Source: Phylloscopus collybita
Taxonomy: Eukaryota > Chordata > Aves > Passeriformes > Phylloscopidae
Assembly: GCA_027886175.1 (NCBI GenBank)
Contig: JAJNNQ010000010.1
Location: forward strand, 4,250,001-4,314,000
DNA length: 64,000 bases
Direction of reading: 5' to 3'
Made by a program: the position numbers and the translations under genes. Below are positions 1 to 12,455 of this stretch, piece by piece (within the stretch, counting starts at the first letter, position 1; the number at the start of each line of letters is the position of its first letter). The notes under the pieces are model-generated. The model was not told where the DNA came from and did not search any database. It saw only the letters and a list, made by a program, of their open reading frames with translations.

Positions 1-2931
1 CTCATTCTTTGTCCCCTTCCTTCTCTTTAGCCCTCTAGTTTGGATCTCTGCATTATTCTTTTTTTAATTATAACAAAAATGACAAAAAATGTTATGCTGT
101 TATCCTCAAATTTTAGCAAATGTGTTTCAGTTGTGAATTGAAGAATCAAATGGATGATTGAGGAGGTTTGTTTGTAAATCTTATCTTGGATTCCACAGCC
201 AGGAAAGAGGCTCTGCTTAAGATGGGAGCTCTGAGGAAGAGGTAAACCCAAGGAAAGCTGTGCTCATAGCAAGCTGAAGTGAGTCAGCTGCAACAAGAAA
301 TGGGAAGTGAACAAGCAGAGTAAGTAAGGAGACATCTGATCATAATGATTTCAGGTCATTTTTGGTAGAGTTATGGAGAGAATGAGTGGTGAGGAGATGG
401 GGAGGAGCTATAGAAAGCACCAAACCTAAGGAGGAAAGAGAAGGAAAAGGTGTCATGACAGAGTGAAAAATAAAGCTCTTAAGAGGAGATGGATGCTTGA
501 AAAATAACCTGCTCATTAGCCCTTGGTTTGTATTCCTTGCCTCAGAATTGTCACTTCTAATTATCTTTTCACCTTTGGTTATCAACTGCAATAACAGAAA
601 AATAATGATCACCAGCCTTGCTTCAAAATATTCACTGGGTAGTGCCTGAGATCATAACAGTTTTCTCAATTTGACCATATAACTAAAAATTAAAAGAAAA
701 AGTCATGAGTCCATGAGTATATGTCTTTTAACAATTAAAGTTTCTATATAAGAAGAAGGTTAACTGCTGGATGCCTTAACAGTCACACATGCCTGATATG
801 TTTAGTATCTCAGATGCAATTTTCCTTTCCCCACTCTCTTTCTCTTTTTATCCTGTGGAAGCTAAAACTTTATTATAAAACTGAAGATAAGTATATCAGT
901 TTGCTGGATGCTGGCAGAGCAGAACACAAGCAATGAGAAGATAAGGGAATTTGGTCAAATACAAAAAATACCATGGAACCTAAACCAAATGACATCAGAT
1001 AAGACCTCCACTGACTTTCTATTAAAAATGTAATAAATAAGGATCACAGAAAAAAAAATCTTATTTTTTTTTCCTGGCACTATTTTTTTTGGTTGTTGTT
1101 ATTGTCTCTAGTGCTTCACAAGTGTAGCTGTACTAGTGTTGTTTACCCATTTGTAATAAATAAATGCAGATCATCTTGTATTCAAGGTCTGACAGGTTCA
1201 GATTAATGATGAGAGTCCATATATATATAGAGAGAGAGATATAGATAGATAAATATATATATATAATTTATAGACTGATCCTGAAATCATGATCAGCAGT
1301 TCTGAGAGCATGATAAGGGCTGGTAGTTGATAAGTTGGATAGAAACTGAGCTAGAACCTCCAGTATAAATGTTCCTGTGGTCAGCACTGGCAGTGTTTGG
1401 GTTTGGGGCAGCATTCAGCTTCCCAGATGCTCAGAGCTGGGATAGCAGGGATTGAACTGGTTTGTGGTGCAGAGTGCAGCCCTGTTCAAGCAGTTCAGCT
1501 ACACAAACCCATGTTGTTCTTGGCTGGTGGAGAGGTCTCAGCCACTTCAGCTGCTGCTTCATCAAGTGGGAAGGAAGGAATTGCTAAAAAAGAGAGAAAA
1601 AGGGGTCTGTTAGTCATTCTAAAATCTCTCCTGTTTGCTGGAGACTTCCAAAAATGCAGTTTATCTGCAATGCCTGTCGGATGTCACCAATGAAGGACAA
1701 GCACAGACAGCTTTACTCTTGGGCTGGCTTCACCACCTCGGATATTTTCCTGTGCAGATGCAATTATCCCTCACTGGCAATTTTTGTGGACTTAGTAATA
1801 CAGAGACTGGGAATCAGACCATGAATTGCTAACAGCACATATTTAATTTGGTGGCTTGGCCTGGATTTTAATGCTTCTAGATCTTGGTATCACCTTGCTA
1901 GGGGCTCAGGTAAGCTTTACATCACTGAATAGAACTATAAAAATAATAAAATATATCCTGAGTCATGGCACAGCCTGCTGGGGAGAGGTAGGGGAATTGT
2001 GGCTGCTCTTAACAGCAGTCCTCTGCTCATTTCATTTCCTATGATGCCTACAAACAGAAAACGGTCACAGTTCCAGTCCAAGCAGCACATTAGAAATAAA
2101 GCACAGAATGGATAATTCTGGCCTTGAGAGCACCATGGAGTTGTTTTATTTCTGAAGACATTTCACAGACTGCTTCCATCCAGGAATATTTTAGCCTTTC
2201 CAACAGTTCAGCGTTCACATCTACCGGTGTGGTTGAAACCAGGCTCTCTCAGGGCTTTGGCACTGACAAACTTTGAATGACAGGGAAAATATATATTGCA
2301 GCCTGGGAAAGGGAGAGGGTTTTTGATGGGAGAGGAATCCCCTTGGGGCTTGACGTTTGTCTGTGGCCATAGGTGAGGTTTGCTTAGTGGTGTCTGCCCG
2401 GTCTCCAGTGGACAATAGTCTGTGCCATAAAAAGCTTCCATGCATAATACGTAGTATTTGTTGGCCTCTGCCTTGAAGAAACCCAGATGAGAGCAGTTTA
2501 TATCCATCAAGGGACAATCTCCAGTAGGAAAGATAGTTCTCTTTGGCAACAGGATATCCATGCCATTTCATTTTATTCCACCTCTCAGTCTTATGGATCT
2601 TTTTCTTCTGCCTCTTTTTTTTTTTTCCTCCTCTCACTCTCTCTTTACATTTTACTTAAATGTGGGGAGTTTTAAGTATCTATAACTTTCTGGAAAAACC
2701 AATAGGACTGAAAATGTTCAGCATCCATCATACACTTTAATTAAATTTAATTAAAGAATGTTCAAAACAATACATAAAAGTGTATAACCAGTGTCTATAT
2801 AATTCTTTCTCCTTCATGCTTTAAGTTCTCTGTTGGTAGGCAGAATCAGGTGATAAAAAGTTAAGAGTCAACTGTAAAAATCAGATCTCAGAGAAAATGT
2901 GCTGGGATGGGAAAAAAGAGACAACAAAGCT
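1..2931. other. AT-rich non-coding spacer
   Basis: No gene is recognised here. Open frames are short and lie on both strands. The largest are two overlapping minus-strand frames between about 2208 and 2637 (117 and 138 codons). Neither resembles a family I know, and the lysine-rich start of one comes simply from a T-rich tract near 2608-2630 read backwards. There is a TA/GA/GATA microsatellite at 1219-1267 and a TTTAATTAAA-type AT block near 2735-2755. There is no CpG island and no recognisable transposable element. Confidence 0.6.
1219..1267. repeat. compound (TA)n/(GA)n/(GATA)n microsatellite
   Basis: An alternating TA run passes into a GA run, then GATA units, then a second TA run. It is a compound dinucleotide/tetranucleotide array of about 49 bp, likely to vary in length between individuals. 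Confidence 0.9.
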
Positions 2932-2957
2932 AAAAAAAAAAAAAAAAATAAAAAAAT
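2932..2957. repeat. A-rich homopolymer tract
   Basis: A run of 17 A's, one T, then a second A run. No retroelement body is recognised upstream, so it is treated as simple sequence rather than a retroposon tail. Confidence 0.85.
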
Positions 2958-3086
2958 TAAACTACCCTAACACATTCCTGCTGTCTGCCTGGCAGTACTA
3001 ATCTTTTTCCTTAAGATACAGAGTGCTGTAAGCTTGCACCAGGGCATTTCCCCACTGCCAGGCTGAATTTGGGGTGCAAAAATGTG

Positions 3087-3106
3087 CACACACACACACA
3101 CACACA
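3087..3106. repeat. (CA)10 microsatellite
   Basis: Ten uninterrupted CA units, flanked by TGTG on both sides (TGTG-CA10-TGTG). The arms could pair with the array, and alternating purine-pyrimidine sequence of this kind can adopt Z-DNA. Confidence 0.95.
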
Positions 3107-3348
3107 TGTGCACCCACACGTGCATCCCCTGGCAGATGAGAGCCAGCAAGAGAGAGAAAGTGTGTGTCACACCCTCTAAATTCAGGTGGCCTCAAGCAGT
3201 GCCATATAATCCCAGCCTCAATTAAACTTTCCAAGGTCAGTGGTGTTCTACCAGGTCAGACATAAATAAGTCAGGTGAGAGTCCTAGGGCACTGAAAAGC
3301 CATATTTATTCTTTATCCACAGTTCATAGCTATCAAATGAAGCCTAAC

Positions 3349-3379
<31 letters not shown>

Positions 3380-3380
3380 G
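3349..3380. repeat. (AG)n microsatellite
   Basis: An AG array of about 32 bp with a single GG interruption at 3371-3372. The plus strand is all purine, so it could form a triplex (H-DNA). It lies about 240 bp from the CA array. Confidence 0.93.
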
Positions 3381-4174
3381 TCTGGCTCTCAGAGCTGTTT
3401 CTGTTGTAAGTAATTTTTTTTTTTTAAAGAAAAAACGTAGTTCTGTCTCACCCCTACCTCAGAATTACCTAAAACTTCACTGTGACTGTGGAAGTTTTGG
3501 AATGACAAAGGAAAAGATTTTAATTCAGCAACAATTATGATTAATTTATTCAAGTGAAAGTAACTCAGTCGTGCTGAAGATTTTTTTTTAAGAGGTAATT
3601 ATTCTCTTAAAATTTGAGAACAGATGCCACCATAAACCCCTCTTGAATTGAGATATACAGATTTCATGTACTGATTCAGCCAGTAATTAAAATGGGCCAA
3701 TATTGAACAGTCTATTGGGTTTGTAAACAGAATATTTAATTGTCTCTTGTTTTGGGAGAGCAGGGGAAAGGATAGGGAGAATATATCTCAGTTCAAAAGT
3801 ATTAAAGGCTGTGGGCTTACTCTGGCTTCTCTGGGTGTCAGACCCATTGAGAAGAGTTATCACATTCCAAGAAAGTAATTAAGGACAGTTGAGGTCCACT
3901 GATTTCTGTACTGTCTGAGGAACTAAGTGAATTTTCTGGGCCTTTATTACTAATAACCAAATTAATATATATATGTTTTAATAAACCAACATACCACAAG
4001 TCTGCTCTGCTGTACTGCTTAGTATTTTAGAGGCAGAGTTTTGACTTGAGGCATTTGACCTTTCTCATATTATTGTTCAAGAGGGGAAAAAAAATAAAGG
4101 TTTTAGAGCTATTTTAGGCACAATTACTAAAAACAAAAAGAAAATCATTCTCCAAATTCTCACTTGTCTTCTAC

Positions 4175-4176
<2 letters not shown>

Positions 4177-4218
<42 letters not shown>
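4177..4218. repeat. A42 homopolymer
   Basis: Forty-two consecutive A's with no recognisable SINE, LINE or processed-gene body on the 5' side. Tracts of almost identical length occur at 24029-24070 (42) and 32391-32433 (43). Confidence 0.95.
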
Positions 4219-4221
<3 letters not shown>

Positions 4222-4316
4222 CTGTTGTATTTTAAGACTCATAAGCAGAAAGTGTAAGTGCTTTTTTTAAGAGGGTACAGAGGTCTGGAGCTGATTTTGT
4301 TCTGTTGACCTAACTT

Positions 4317-4347
4317 GATTTACACCAGTTTACACAGTTGAGAGACT
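4317..4347. repeat. possible fragment of an ancient amniote dispersed repeat
   Basis: The words GATTTACACCAGTTTACAC and then TTGAGAG resemble, from memory, the GATTTACACCAGTGTAACTG motif of an old repeat common in turtle, crocodile and bird genomes. It is only about 30 bp, so the match may be chance. Confidence 0.3.
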
Positions 4348-7300
4348 GATACATCAATGCTGCTGGAAAAGTCATCTCACACATTTGGTTTGTTTTTCCT
4401 TATTTAATCTTTTTTCATTATTAAGATATGGTGATCTATTAAGCATGATAAGGTATATATATCTTTTTTTAGTGGCTTTCACTCTTCTGTTGAGAAATAA
4501 TTTTGAGAGTGCAATTAAGTAATAACAAAAATAAATTTCCAGATATCTTTGTGAATACCAGTGCTAGCTTTTATTTAGTATATATAAGGAGATCACATCA
4601 TTAATTATTGCAAATATTCAGGCAGTGGATACTTACACACATGGTTTTGAATCACTGAATATATACAAGAGTAACTTTTAATCTGTGAAATATTCAAACA
4701 CATGTATAATCACACATTTATCTTCTTACAATAACTTGCACACTTGCAATCAGGGAATGGAAAAAATAGTAGGTGATTAGCATGTCCAGACACATAATGA
4801 CGAGTGTTGATTGGTTAAAGTGAGCACTTTCCAAACAAAGAAAAGTATTTGTCAAAACTGTTATACAATTTGGGATATATTCATTGTCAGGCAGCTGTAT
4901 TAGTGGTCCTGATTCGGAGAATTTGAAGATAAAGTTGAAAAAGCACAGGCATTACAGAGAGTTTACGGTGGACAAAGTGCCACAGAAATGTGTTTATAGA
5001 AATATCAGTTTTATTTTATAGGCATTAATATCCGAAATCATTTCAGCGCTCGGTGCCCATTAGCACACGTGCTGAATTCTCTGCTTCTGTGCCTCTGGTT
5101 TTAACATCTGCAAGCACAAGGGGAAATCTTGACAAATGTTTCTGAAGGTTTTATGTTCTCTTTATCCCACCACTGGATTGCAATCTGTGTTGTGCCCGCT
5201 GCAATAACAGGAGAATTGGGATCAGATAACCGGTCCCACAGATTAGATGTGAAGAAAGGGTGTTACAACAACATACCCACTTCCTCTTAGGTTTTAACTG
5301 TACTCTGTGTTTCAGTGACAGGACAAGAGAAGGGGAGGGAAAGAAAATTTATCTTTTTGCTACATCTACTTCTGTCAGTTTCCCCAGCCAGCCCTCAAAT
5401 GCATGTCTCAGTAGTGAATATGTTACACGATTCATTCTCGAAGGAAGGAATTAAAGCAAACCTCGAGCAATCAAAGCCCTGAGAAATTTCACTAAGAGCT
5501 GGACTAAAAGGTGATTAAATGAAGCTGAATCCAAGAACACATTTTCCCTGCAAGGAAAGGATAAAATGTCCCTTTAAGGCTAAGTTCATATAAATGTATA
5601 TAGAATTTTTAAATACAAATCCCACTTCACTGAAGCACTCAATCTTAAATACTGGCACGTTGGAAGGCCATGGAAACTCCTTCAGCTGGAGGGTCTTTTT
5701 TAAAACTTAAAATTCTGAAAAGATTTAACAGAATTTTTGATAATTTAGAGTCATCTCCACCATGCTAGACATACTAATTAAGGGTTATGAGCCAAGTGCT
5801 TTTTCCAGATCCAAGTTAGATTAGTTACAACACCCAGAGTTATTAATTGGAAAGAAAAGGGGAGGACATTAAAGAGGGCATTCTAAAGCTCCACATCTTG
5901 TATTGCACCTGTGTGTTCTGTTCTCCATTTATTTAGAATAAGTACTTGAAGGCAGTGGATGAAAAGAAAGTAAATGATCATAAAGTTTTCTTGTGAGGAG
6001 ATTCTCAGCCTGAGGAAGCAGCACTGTAGCAGGGAAATTGAACAACTCTTGAGCTTTCATGGATGTGGATAAAGTCACTTCTGAGGGGAAAGGATAAATG
6101 AGAAAATAGTGTAGTCGGACTGTCATGTGAAAAGTGGCAGGAACAGATTTTTGGTCCTCAGAAAAAGGATCTTAGACTTTTATGCCCAAATTCATTGTGC
6201 TCCTAGGCAAGCTTCCTGTCTTGTTTTCCTCACTTAGCAAAGTTGGATAATGATTTACTTTTGATACAGCCTGGAGTGAGAAAGAAATTGGTAATGAGTT
6301 GCCTTTTTCCACAATCCAGAGTGCTTCTGTGTCTAAAAGGTCCCAGAGGTTCCCCAAGAAATTCATGTAGGGATTGTTCTACTGGCCAAAACCTTTGCTC
6401 TAGATCACTCTTTCCTCAGGATGCATCCACCATCATGGTCAGGATGCAGGAATTGTTCTATGCATCAGCCAGGCTTTCCAGCACAACTTTTTGGCTGCTT
6501 TGAAGATACTGCACTGGAATCAGACACGTGTGGAAAAAAGGACACCGTCTCTAATCTGTTTCAAAATGTCCTCACACACAGTGCACAGGGACAAAAAATT
6601 TTAAAAAAATCATTATTATTTTTGTATTTTTTTTCTATAGATTTTTACACATCTCATGTTATATGATTGATCAAAGCCAATGACAATAAAGTTATAAAAA
6701 TGTTTTGTAGGTCTATAAAGATTCATGACTTTCTGTACACTAGCAATGTTCTTGATGATGTTGCACTGTCTGGAGCTAATGTTCTGATTAATGCATGTTT
6801 TGCTTCCTGATTTAAGAAACAGCTTATGGCTAAAAATCCTTAGATGCTCTCTGACTTATTGCATCTTCTTTTCTATTTTTCTCCCCCTCTTTTCTTTCCA
6901 GCTTCTTATTCCTATATATATGTATAATATAAATATATGTGTTTGGAAATCTGTCAGCTTTAGAGATATCCCTGATGCAATACTATTATGAGATGTCTCT
7001 CAAGACTGGTATTTGTACAGAAAAATGAGTTTTTGTTAGACCACGTTTGTGAATCCATCATCTGGTGGGGGTAACTCCAGCCAGCCTGTGTTGTTTGTCA
7101 AAACAACAACAAGCAAATGTGGCCACATCATTTACAGACTTGTGGGGGACAGGAGGGAGGCTGCTTCTGCTGTTAAAACAGCATGAAAAGTCAGGGTGAT
7201 CTGTCACAACGACAGCACAGAAGTGTCACCTGCAGCTCCAGTTTCCCAGGCAGTGGGGGATGTGTTTGGGAAGGCAGGGGGTGTGAGGGGGGTACACCTT

Positions 7301-8311
7301 GGACCGAGTTACTGAACGATCTGCAGGGAGCAACCTCTTGAAACATCACCAAACTCAGTCCTCTGGTCCAGGTCTGAGCCCCAGAAACAACAGCAGAATG
7401 CTGGGTTAGGTTCCCTCCTTGGCTTTTCAGAGAGGTGCTTGGGGTAGAGGACAAGCTTGTGAACTGTTAGCCAGAAGTAAAAAATATAGTTTTGTTGTTC
7501 ACACCCTCCCCTCGGGCAGCAGTGCCAATGGGAACCGCTCTGCTTCTACAGGGCAGTCAGTGTTTGATTTTCCTTTCCTTTTCCTCCTGCACTGAAATCC
7601 AAGTTTATGGTGATGTTCACACTGACTTCTTTGGTTTTAATTCAGAAAGCAATGCAGTAAAAAATGGTCGTTGCCAAAAAATTTTGTTCACAAAGGACTT
7701 TGTTGAGGGTAAACCAAATATATTTCCTCTGCTACAGGGACTTCACACAGATACAATATATTTTATATTTTTGAGGTCGATTTACCTGAACTAGACTGTT
7801 AGCCAGTCAGTCCTCTGGTCCCTTAGCCTGAACTTGCTGGAGGAGTGGTGTGCAAAAGAAAGTGCCCACTTTGTTTTTATCTGCCAAGCTGTAAACCACC
7901 TACTTGTGTCCTTTTGTGTCTTTTGTGAAGCCTGTTAATAGCTGTTAACTGCTAATTGCTGCGCTTAGCTTGCTGTGTTCATCTCTGGGCAGGAACCAGG
8001 GAGATCAAAGAGCAGGATACTCCATAAAATCTCGCAGTGTTCATCCTGCAGCTCTAATTCACCTGCAAATGGCCGTGGTACCACACAGGGCTGGCACAAA
8101 ACATCCAAAAACAGGCGGGAGAGAGAAAAATTTGGTGTATTTCGCACAAAGGTTTGAGCTGCTCCAGCTGTAGGTTCAAAATGCAGACTCAGGATGAAGT
8201 GTTTGCACTGCTTGGAAGCAGGACAGTGCCTTTGGAGGCTGTCCTGAGACTTCTGTTATCTATAGCAGCCTGTGAGAGATGATAAGTTTTTCCTTTTCAT
8301 AAAAAGCCACT

Positions 8312-8372
8312 TTCATAGAAACATATGACTCAACAAAACCTTAGAAGTCATGATGTCTCAGTCCTTCAGCAG
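8312..8372 (-). repeat. possible very old CR1 3' end
   Basis: A stretch starting TCATAGAAACATATGA and continuing through ACCTTAGAAGTCATGATG loosely resembles a reversed CR1 tail (TCATAGAATCATAGAAT followed by ACCTTAAAGATCATC). Divergence is high and no second family landmark is visible. Confidence 0.25.
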
Positions 8373-8465
8373 ATTAAAACCCACGAAATGAAGTTGTCCA
8401 GTCCCTCAAGATTGTAACGAGTCTTTGTCAGATCTTTATTAGAAGTGATAAAAAAATCCTAAAAA

Positions 8466-8479
8466 ATATATATATATAT
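8466..8479. repeat. (AT)n microsatellite
   Basis: A short alternating A/T array of about 14 bp following an A-rich run. Confidence 0.8.
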
Positions 8480-10714
8480 TGTTCCATCAAGTTAGAGTTG
8501 AAGGATGAAGAGCTTTCTCAGCATCCAACACGTGAAACTATAAACGCCTTGGAGGTGAAAACACTCATTCATTCCTGTGAAGGGCTTCCAATCTGATGTT
8601 ACATTGGAAAAACACCCTTCTTTCACCTTCCCCTGACTTAGAAGTGCGGGCCCTGTCATTATTATGGAAATTTCAAAGAGTTGTAGATATTCCCAGACAC
8701 AGAAAGGCCTCCCTGAGGCCTTTCTTCAGACTTAATGTTGGATTCTGACACAAGACATGCCAGTGTTATTGAGCTGTATTGTCCATGTACACTCTTTGAG
8801 GGAGAAACAATTGTCCCATCAGTGGTTTGGGTAGGTTCTAACAAATCTATCTCCTCTAGAATAGAGAAAATGAGAAAAAAAAATATACATAATTTTTTTT
8901 TTTAATCTTTAAATGTTTTTAGGTTGACAAAATCAGCCATGCTACCAGCTTTGGCACAACTTTGGACTTCAATAGGCCTTAAGGGTTACAACTGTTTTGT
9001 TAAATTTTGTAAGAAAGTCTTCATTTAATGCTTGTGTGCAAAATACATTAAGAATCCAAATTTGTTTCCTCATGGTGGTCTCTTTGCTTAATAGTATTCA
9101 CCAGATCTCTGGCATGTTATTATGGATTTCCTGCTCATGCTAGCTGTAGATTTTTGTCTCTGCTCTGATGGATTGTTGATATAAAATTACCAGCTGATGT
9201 TTATCCACAGACATAGGAATAACAGTATTATTAACTATTCCTATATATATTTTGTGTCATTATGACTGTAAGGGCTTGTCTGAATAATAAAGATTCCCTT
9301 GAGTGGGACTCACTAGGGTAAATGACTGTTTAATAAAGACAGATAATGTAGATGAATCATTTTGACTACTTAGAGGAGCAATTGTGCTAAAACTCCTAAC
9401 TTACACAAAGTCCTTCTGAGCACATTAGGGGTCAAATCCTGCCCCTTGAGATCATTGTAACACTGCTGCTGAGTAGAAAAGGATTGAGGACTCACTTCAG
9501 GAGCAGGGACAAAATTTTTGCAAAGGGAAAACTTGATTTCTTTGTGTGGGTGAAACGCTCAAATGCTACCATTATTTAAACACTAAGAATGCAAGTAGGA
9601 GAAAAACATGCCTACATAAGTGTCTATATTCTGTCTTCCTATGTTGAAATATGTGTTTAAAATAGATTTCTGCTAAATTATATAGCTTAGTTTTCTGTCT
9701 TCTCCATGATGTGATACTTCATGATACACTGAAAGAATAAGAATATGAGTTTATTAAGTTTACTCAGAAAACTATTCAGTCATCTGTATGAGCTCTTGGA
9801 GCTATGTCAACATTTTCTTGAAAGATATCTGAGATTATTTGATGTTTACTTTTTTAAGTACAGTATTTGTGAGTAAAAGTGCACAAGAACATTTTATTAC
9901 ATTTTAAATGTAATTCCTGATCCCAGGGTGCTGTCTATATAAATCTGAACAAACCTACGAAATCACTATCTATATTAGATCAGCAAATCCTCTCAGTCCC
10001 AGAACTGGTCAATGTGTTAAGAATAAGAGGCAAAAGTGAAATTCCTTGGTAATAAAACTTCTGAGCCTTGACAACTGTGAAGTAATGCTATTTCTTGCAG
10101 CATTGCCTAGACCTTTCAAAGTGCACTACTCTTTATTATATGCCTTTCCTCTGCCCCTAAACCTTCACTTCTAAAGTGCACATCTCACAGGTAACTAGTA
10201 TATAATGTACTTTTCAATCAACCTCCTAATTCACTCAATGCAGCATGAGTTTTAGATAAACCAGGAAGATGTGAAATACAGAATAAAAGGTTTAGGTGGT
10301 ATGATGCCACTCACCTGTTTTAAATCTTCTGCTATCTGTGAAAAAAAAAACACGGACAGAGTTCTCCTCCAGGATAATTCAGTGTGGTACAGCTCTTCTC
10401 CCAGGCAGCAATGACAACAGCTCCCAGCATTTCTGCAAGCCCCTGCCCCTGATCTTCTGGGAGATTTACACTTTCTTCCAGCTTGTTCTCTCCCAGCCTC
10501 TGCCAGGCCTCTGTGTAGGTAACAAAATGATGTCTCCCTTGGATCCACCAGCTCTGTGGGGGCAATTTTGCCCTTCAAGTCCCAGTACCAGCACTGGCAT
10601 TGCTCTGTCCTCACTCTGACATGTTTCTGTGTTTCAACCAAAAGTGGAAGTGAGCAGCAGTAGAAGGGCTGAGATGATTTTTGCTTTTGTGCATCCTCTT
10701 TGGTTTCATTGAGT

Positions 10715-10752
10715 AAAAATTTCCTAAAGGTAAAATTTCCTAAAGGTAAAAA
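10715..10752. repeat. 16-bp tandem duplication
   Basis: The 16-bp word (A/T)AAAATTTCCTAAAGG occurs twice head to tail, differing only at its first base, followed by a partial third start (TAAAAAAA). It looks like a simple local slippage or duplication product. Confidence 0.85.
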
Positions 10753-11333
10753 AAGGGTGAACTAGATTTCATCTGTTGAGTGGAACAAGAAGATTCATAA
10801 GGTGCAGGTCTCCTAATTATCAGATTTTCCATCAGTTATGTAAACTTATATGTAAATCCCCTGAAGTGAAGAACCTAAATACAACATTAAAATTTGTGTT
10901 GTGGTTTGGAAGCAGATCCAAGGTTTTGCAGGGCAATTGGCTGCTGCTCTTTTTGTTTATGCTTGCACACACAGGCTGTGGTGGACTTGTCTCTGCTGGC
11001 TGTGTGGAAAGGTTTAATTTTACTCTCATCAAGACAAAATACTGTGCTGAGAGGCTCAGGTTCAACATCATTCTAATAAACTATGTGGCTTTTGGACAAG
11101 AGATGCTTTCCACCTGGCAAATCTAGAGCATGGGCTTGAGTAGGGCTTCAGTTGTGTGCAGAAATCCCTGTGGATGTGACCATAAGTTTTTGAGGGGCCT
11201 AAATATATGACAAAAACCCATAGATCCATCTAAAAAACACATGGTCCAGAATAAACAATCACAGAGTTCATGGACTTACTTAAAGGTAAGAGGCAGTTAG
11301 TGCTAGTGATTATGTACACAGATTTGTTTTGGG

Positions 11334-11350
11334 TTTTTTTTTTTTTTTTT
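11334..11350. repeat. T17 homopolymer
   Basis: Seventeen consecutive T's preceded by TTTTGGG. Confidence 0.9.
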
Positions 11351-11601
11351 CTGGCCTTGAATCAGGCTAATCTTTACTGCACAAGGTAGAGCATGGCAAA
11401 TATGGAAACACCTGTGTTATGCAAATTCCTCTGAAATGTCTGAATGACAGGTAACTGACTGTATTTTGGAGCTGTTCCAGGTAGAGTGAGTCAACAGTTT
11501 CCAGCTAGTCAATCCAGCAAAAATCTGCAGGGTTCCTTTTGATGCATACGGAGCTGTGAGCTTCTGTGTTGACTGCTTTCAGATGAAACCAGAAATAGTT
11601 T

Positions 11602-11620
11602 AAATATATATATATATATT
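11602..11620. repeat. (AT)n microsatellite
   Basis: An uninterrupted TA alternation of about 18 bp. Confidence 0.85.
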
Positions 11621-11715
11621 TAGACCTTAGAAGTACTCAGATATCTAGAGGACTGACTGAATTCAGCCTGAGATTTCTGCTCCAAATTTCCTGCAAGCTT
11701 GCCAGTGATAAGTTT

Positions 11716-11732
11716 CCCTCCCTCCCTCCCTC
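11716..11732. repeat. (CCCT)4 tract
   Basis: Four CCCT units. The minus strand reads GAGGG repeatedly, a purine mirror tract. Confidence 0.85.
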
Positions 11733-12418
11733 TTGTGTTCTCCCTTGGACATCCCCAGGGAGACATATGAGTGTGTCCTGGAGCATTTCGATCCTCTCCA
11801 TGGAGGGGGGAAGGGAGGGAGCTCCCCATGTGAACCCAGGCCTCTCACTGTCTGAGTGGGGATGTGAGGCCAACTGAGGGAGAAGATTCCAGCCCTTGGA
11901 CATCAGAAACTTTCTCATCTGCTCTGTGAGAATGAGATGAGGATGACGATTTGTGAGAATCCTTGGCACTGGGTGCTGCAGGACCCTACACCACCAGTCC
12001 AACCCTTAAAACACCAGCTCTGCATTGCTATGGACAACAGAGCTCTGAGGAAGAAATCCTGCCAAACAGTTTTCCTGTTTCAAGAAGTTGTGGTGCTTCC
12101 CTTCTGGATGGACTTGCTGCTACCTGGCACCAGAGCTCATGGGATTAATGTTTTTTACCCATAACATGGAAAGAAACAGGAAATATGACTTTGGAAAAAT
12201 AAAAATGCAGTCATAGAAAGAGTAGCATGATCATCTTAAATGTAGGCTTGGCCCAATTAAGAATCCTTATAATTTAATTTGCACTGGTCAGAGATATGTG
12301 TTCCTTTTCTGCTAAATATTTTACATTTCTTAAACCTGACCAATTGTAAAAATGCTCTCTGCTACTGCTGCTGCCTCCGATTCATTGGTGACCTGTAGAA
12401 AGAGGCAACACATGCTTA

Positions 12419-12423
<5 letters not shown>

Positions 12424-12451
<28 letters not shown>
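12424..12451. repeat. A28 homopolymer
   Basis: Twenty-eight A's after GTT. No retroposon body is recognised on either side. Confidence 0.95.

Positions 12452-12455
<4 letters not shown>

Larger units (their letters stand above)
4219..8465. other. AT-rich non-coding spacer
   Basis: No gene is recognised. Short open frames on both strands have no conserved motif. A small block at about 5030-5130 keeps several CpGs and a perfect CACGTG E-box (5066-5071), so it may be a minor regulatory element. A faint ancient-repeat match lies at 4317-4347. The 7140-7460 part is GC-richer but nothing in it is identifiable. Confidence 0.6.
8480..12423. other. non-coding spacer
   Basis: No gene is recognised. 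A 129-codon minus-strand frame at 10252-10641 overlaps other frames and has no recognisable domain, and the plus strand is also open there. Simple repeats are listed separately. Around 9428-9460 the phrase GGGTCAAATCCTGCCCC weakly recalls the GGGCCAAATCCTG motif of an old amniote repeat. Confidence 0.6.

Noticed and set aside
2208..2637. Two overlapping minus-strand frames of 117 and 138 codons, one cysteine-containing and protein-like
   Set aside because: They compete for the same DNA, show no known domain, have no convincing splice or promoter context, and one begins in a lysine run derived from a T tract.
4177..4218. Long A tract as a SINE or processed-pseudogene tail
   Set aside because: No RNA-derived or gene-derived body could be recognised upstream and no target-site duplication was seen.
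8312..8372. Reversed bird-type CR1 tail
   Set aside because: Only loose similarity; kept as a low-confidence repeat and not used as taxonomic evidence.
10252..10641. 129-codon minus-strand frame
   Set aside because: The plus strand is also open here, the peptide has no domain, and its phenylalanine/lysine runs come from A/T simple sequence.
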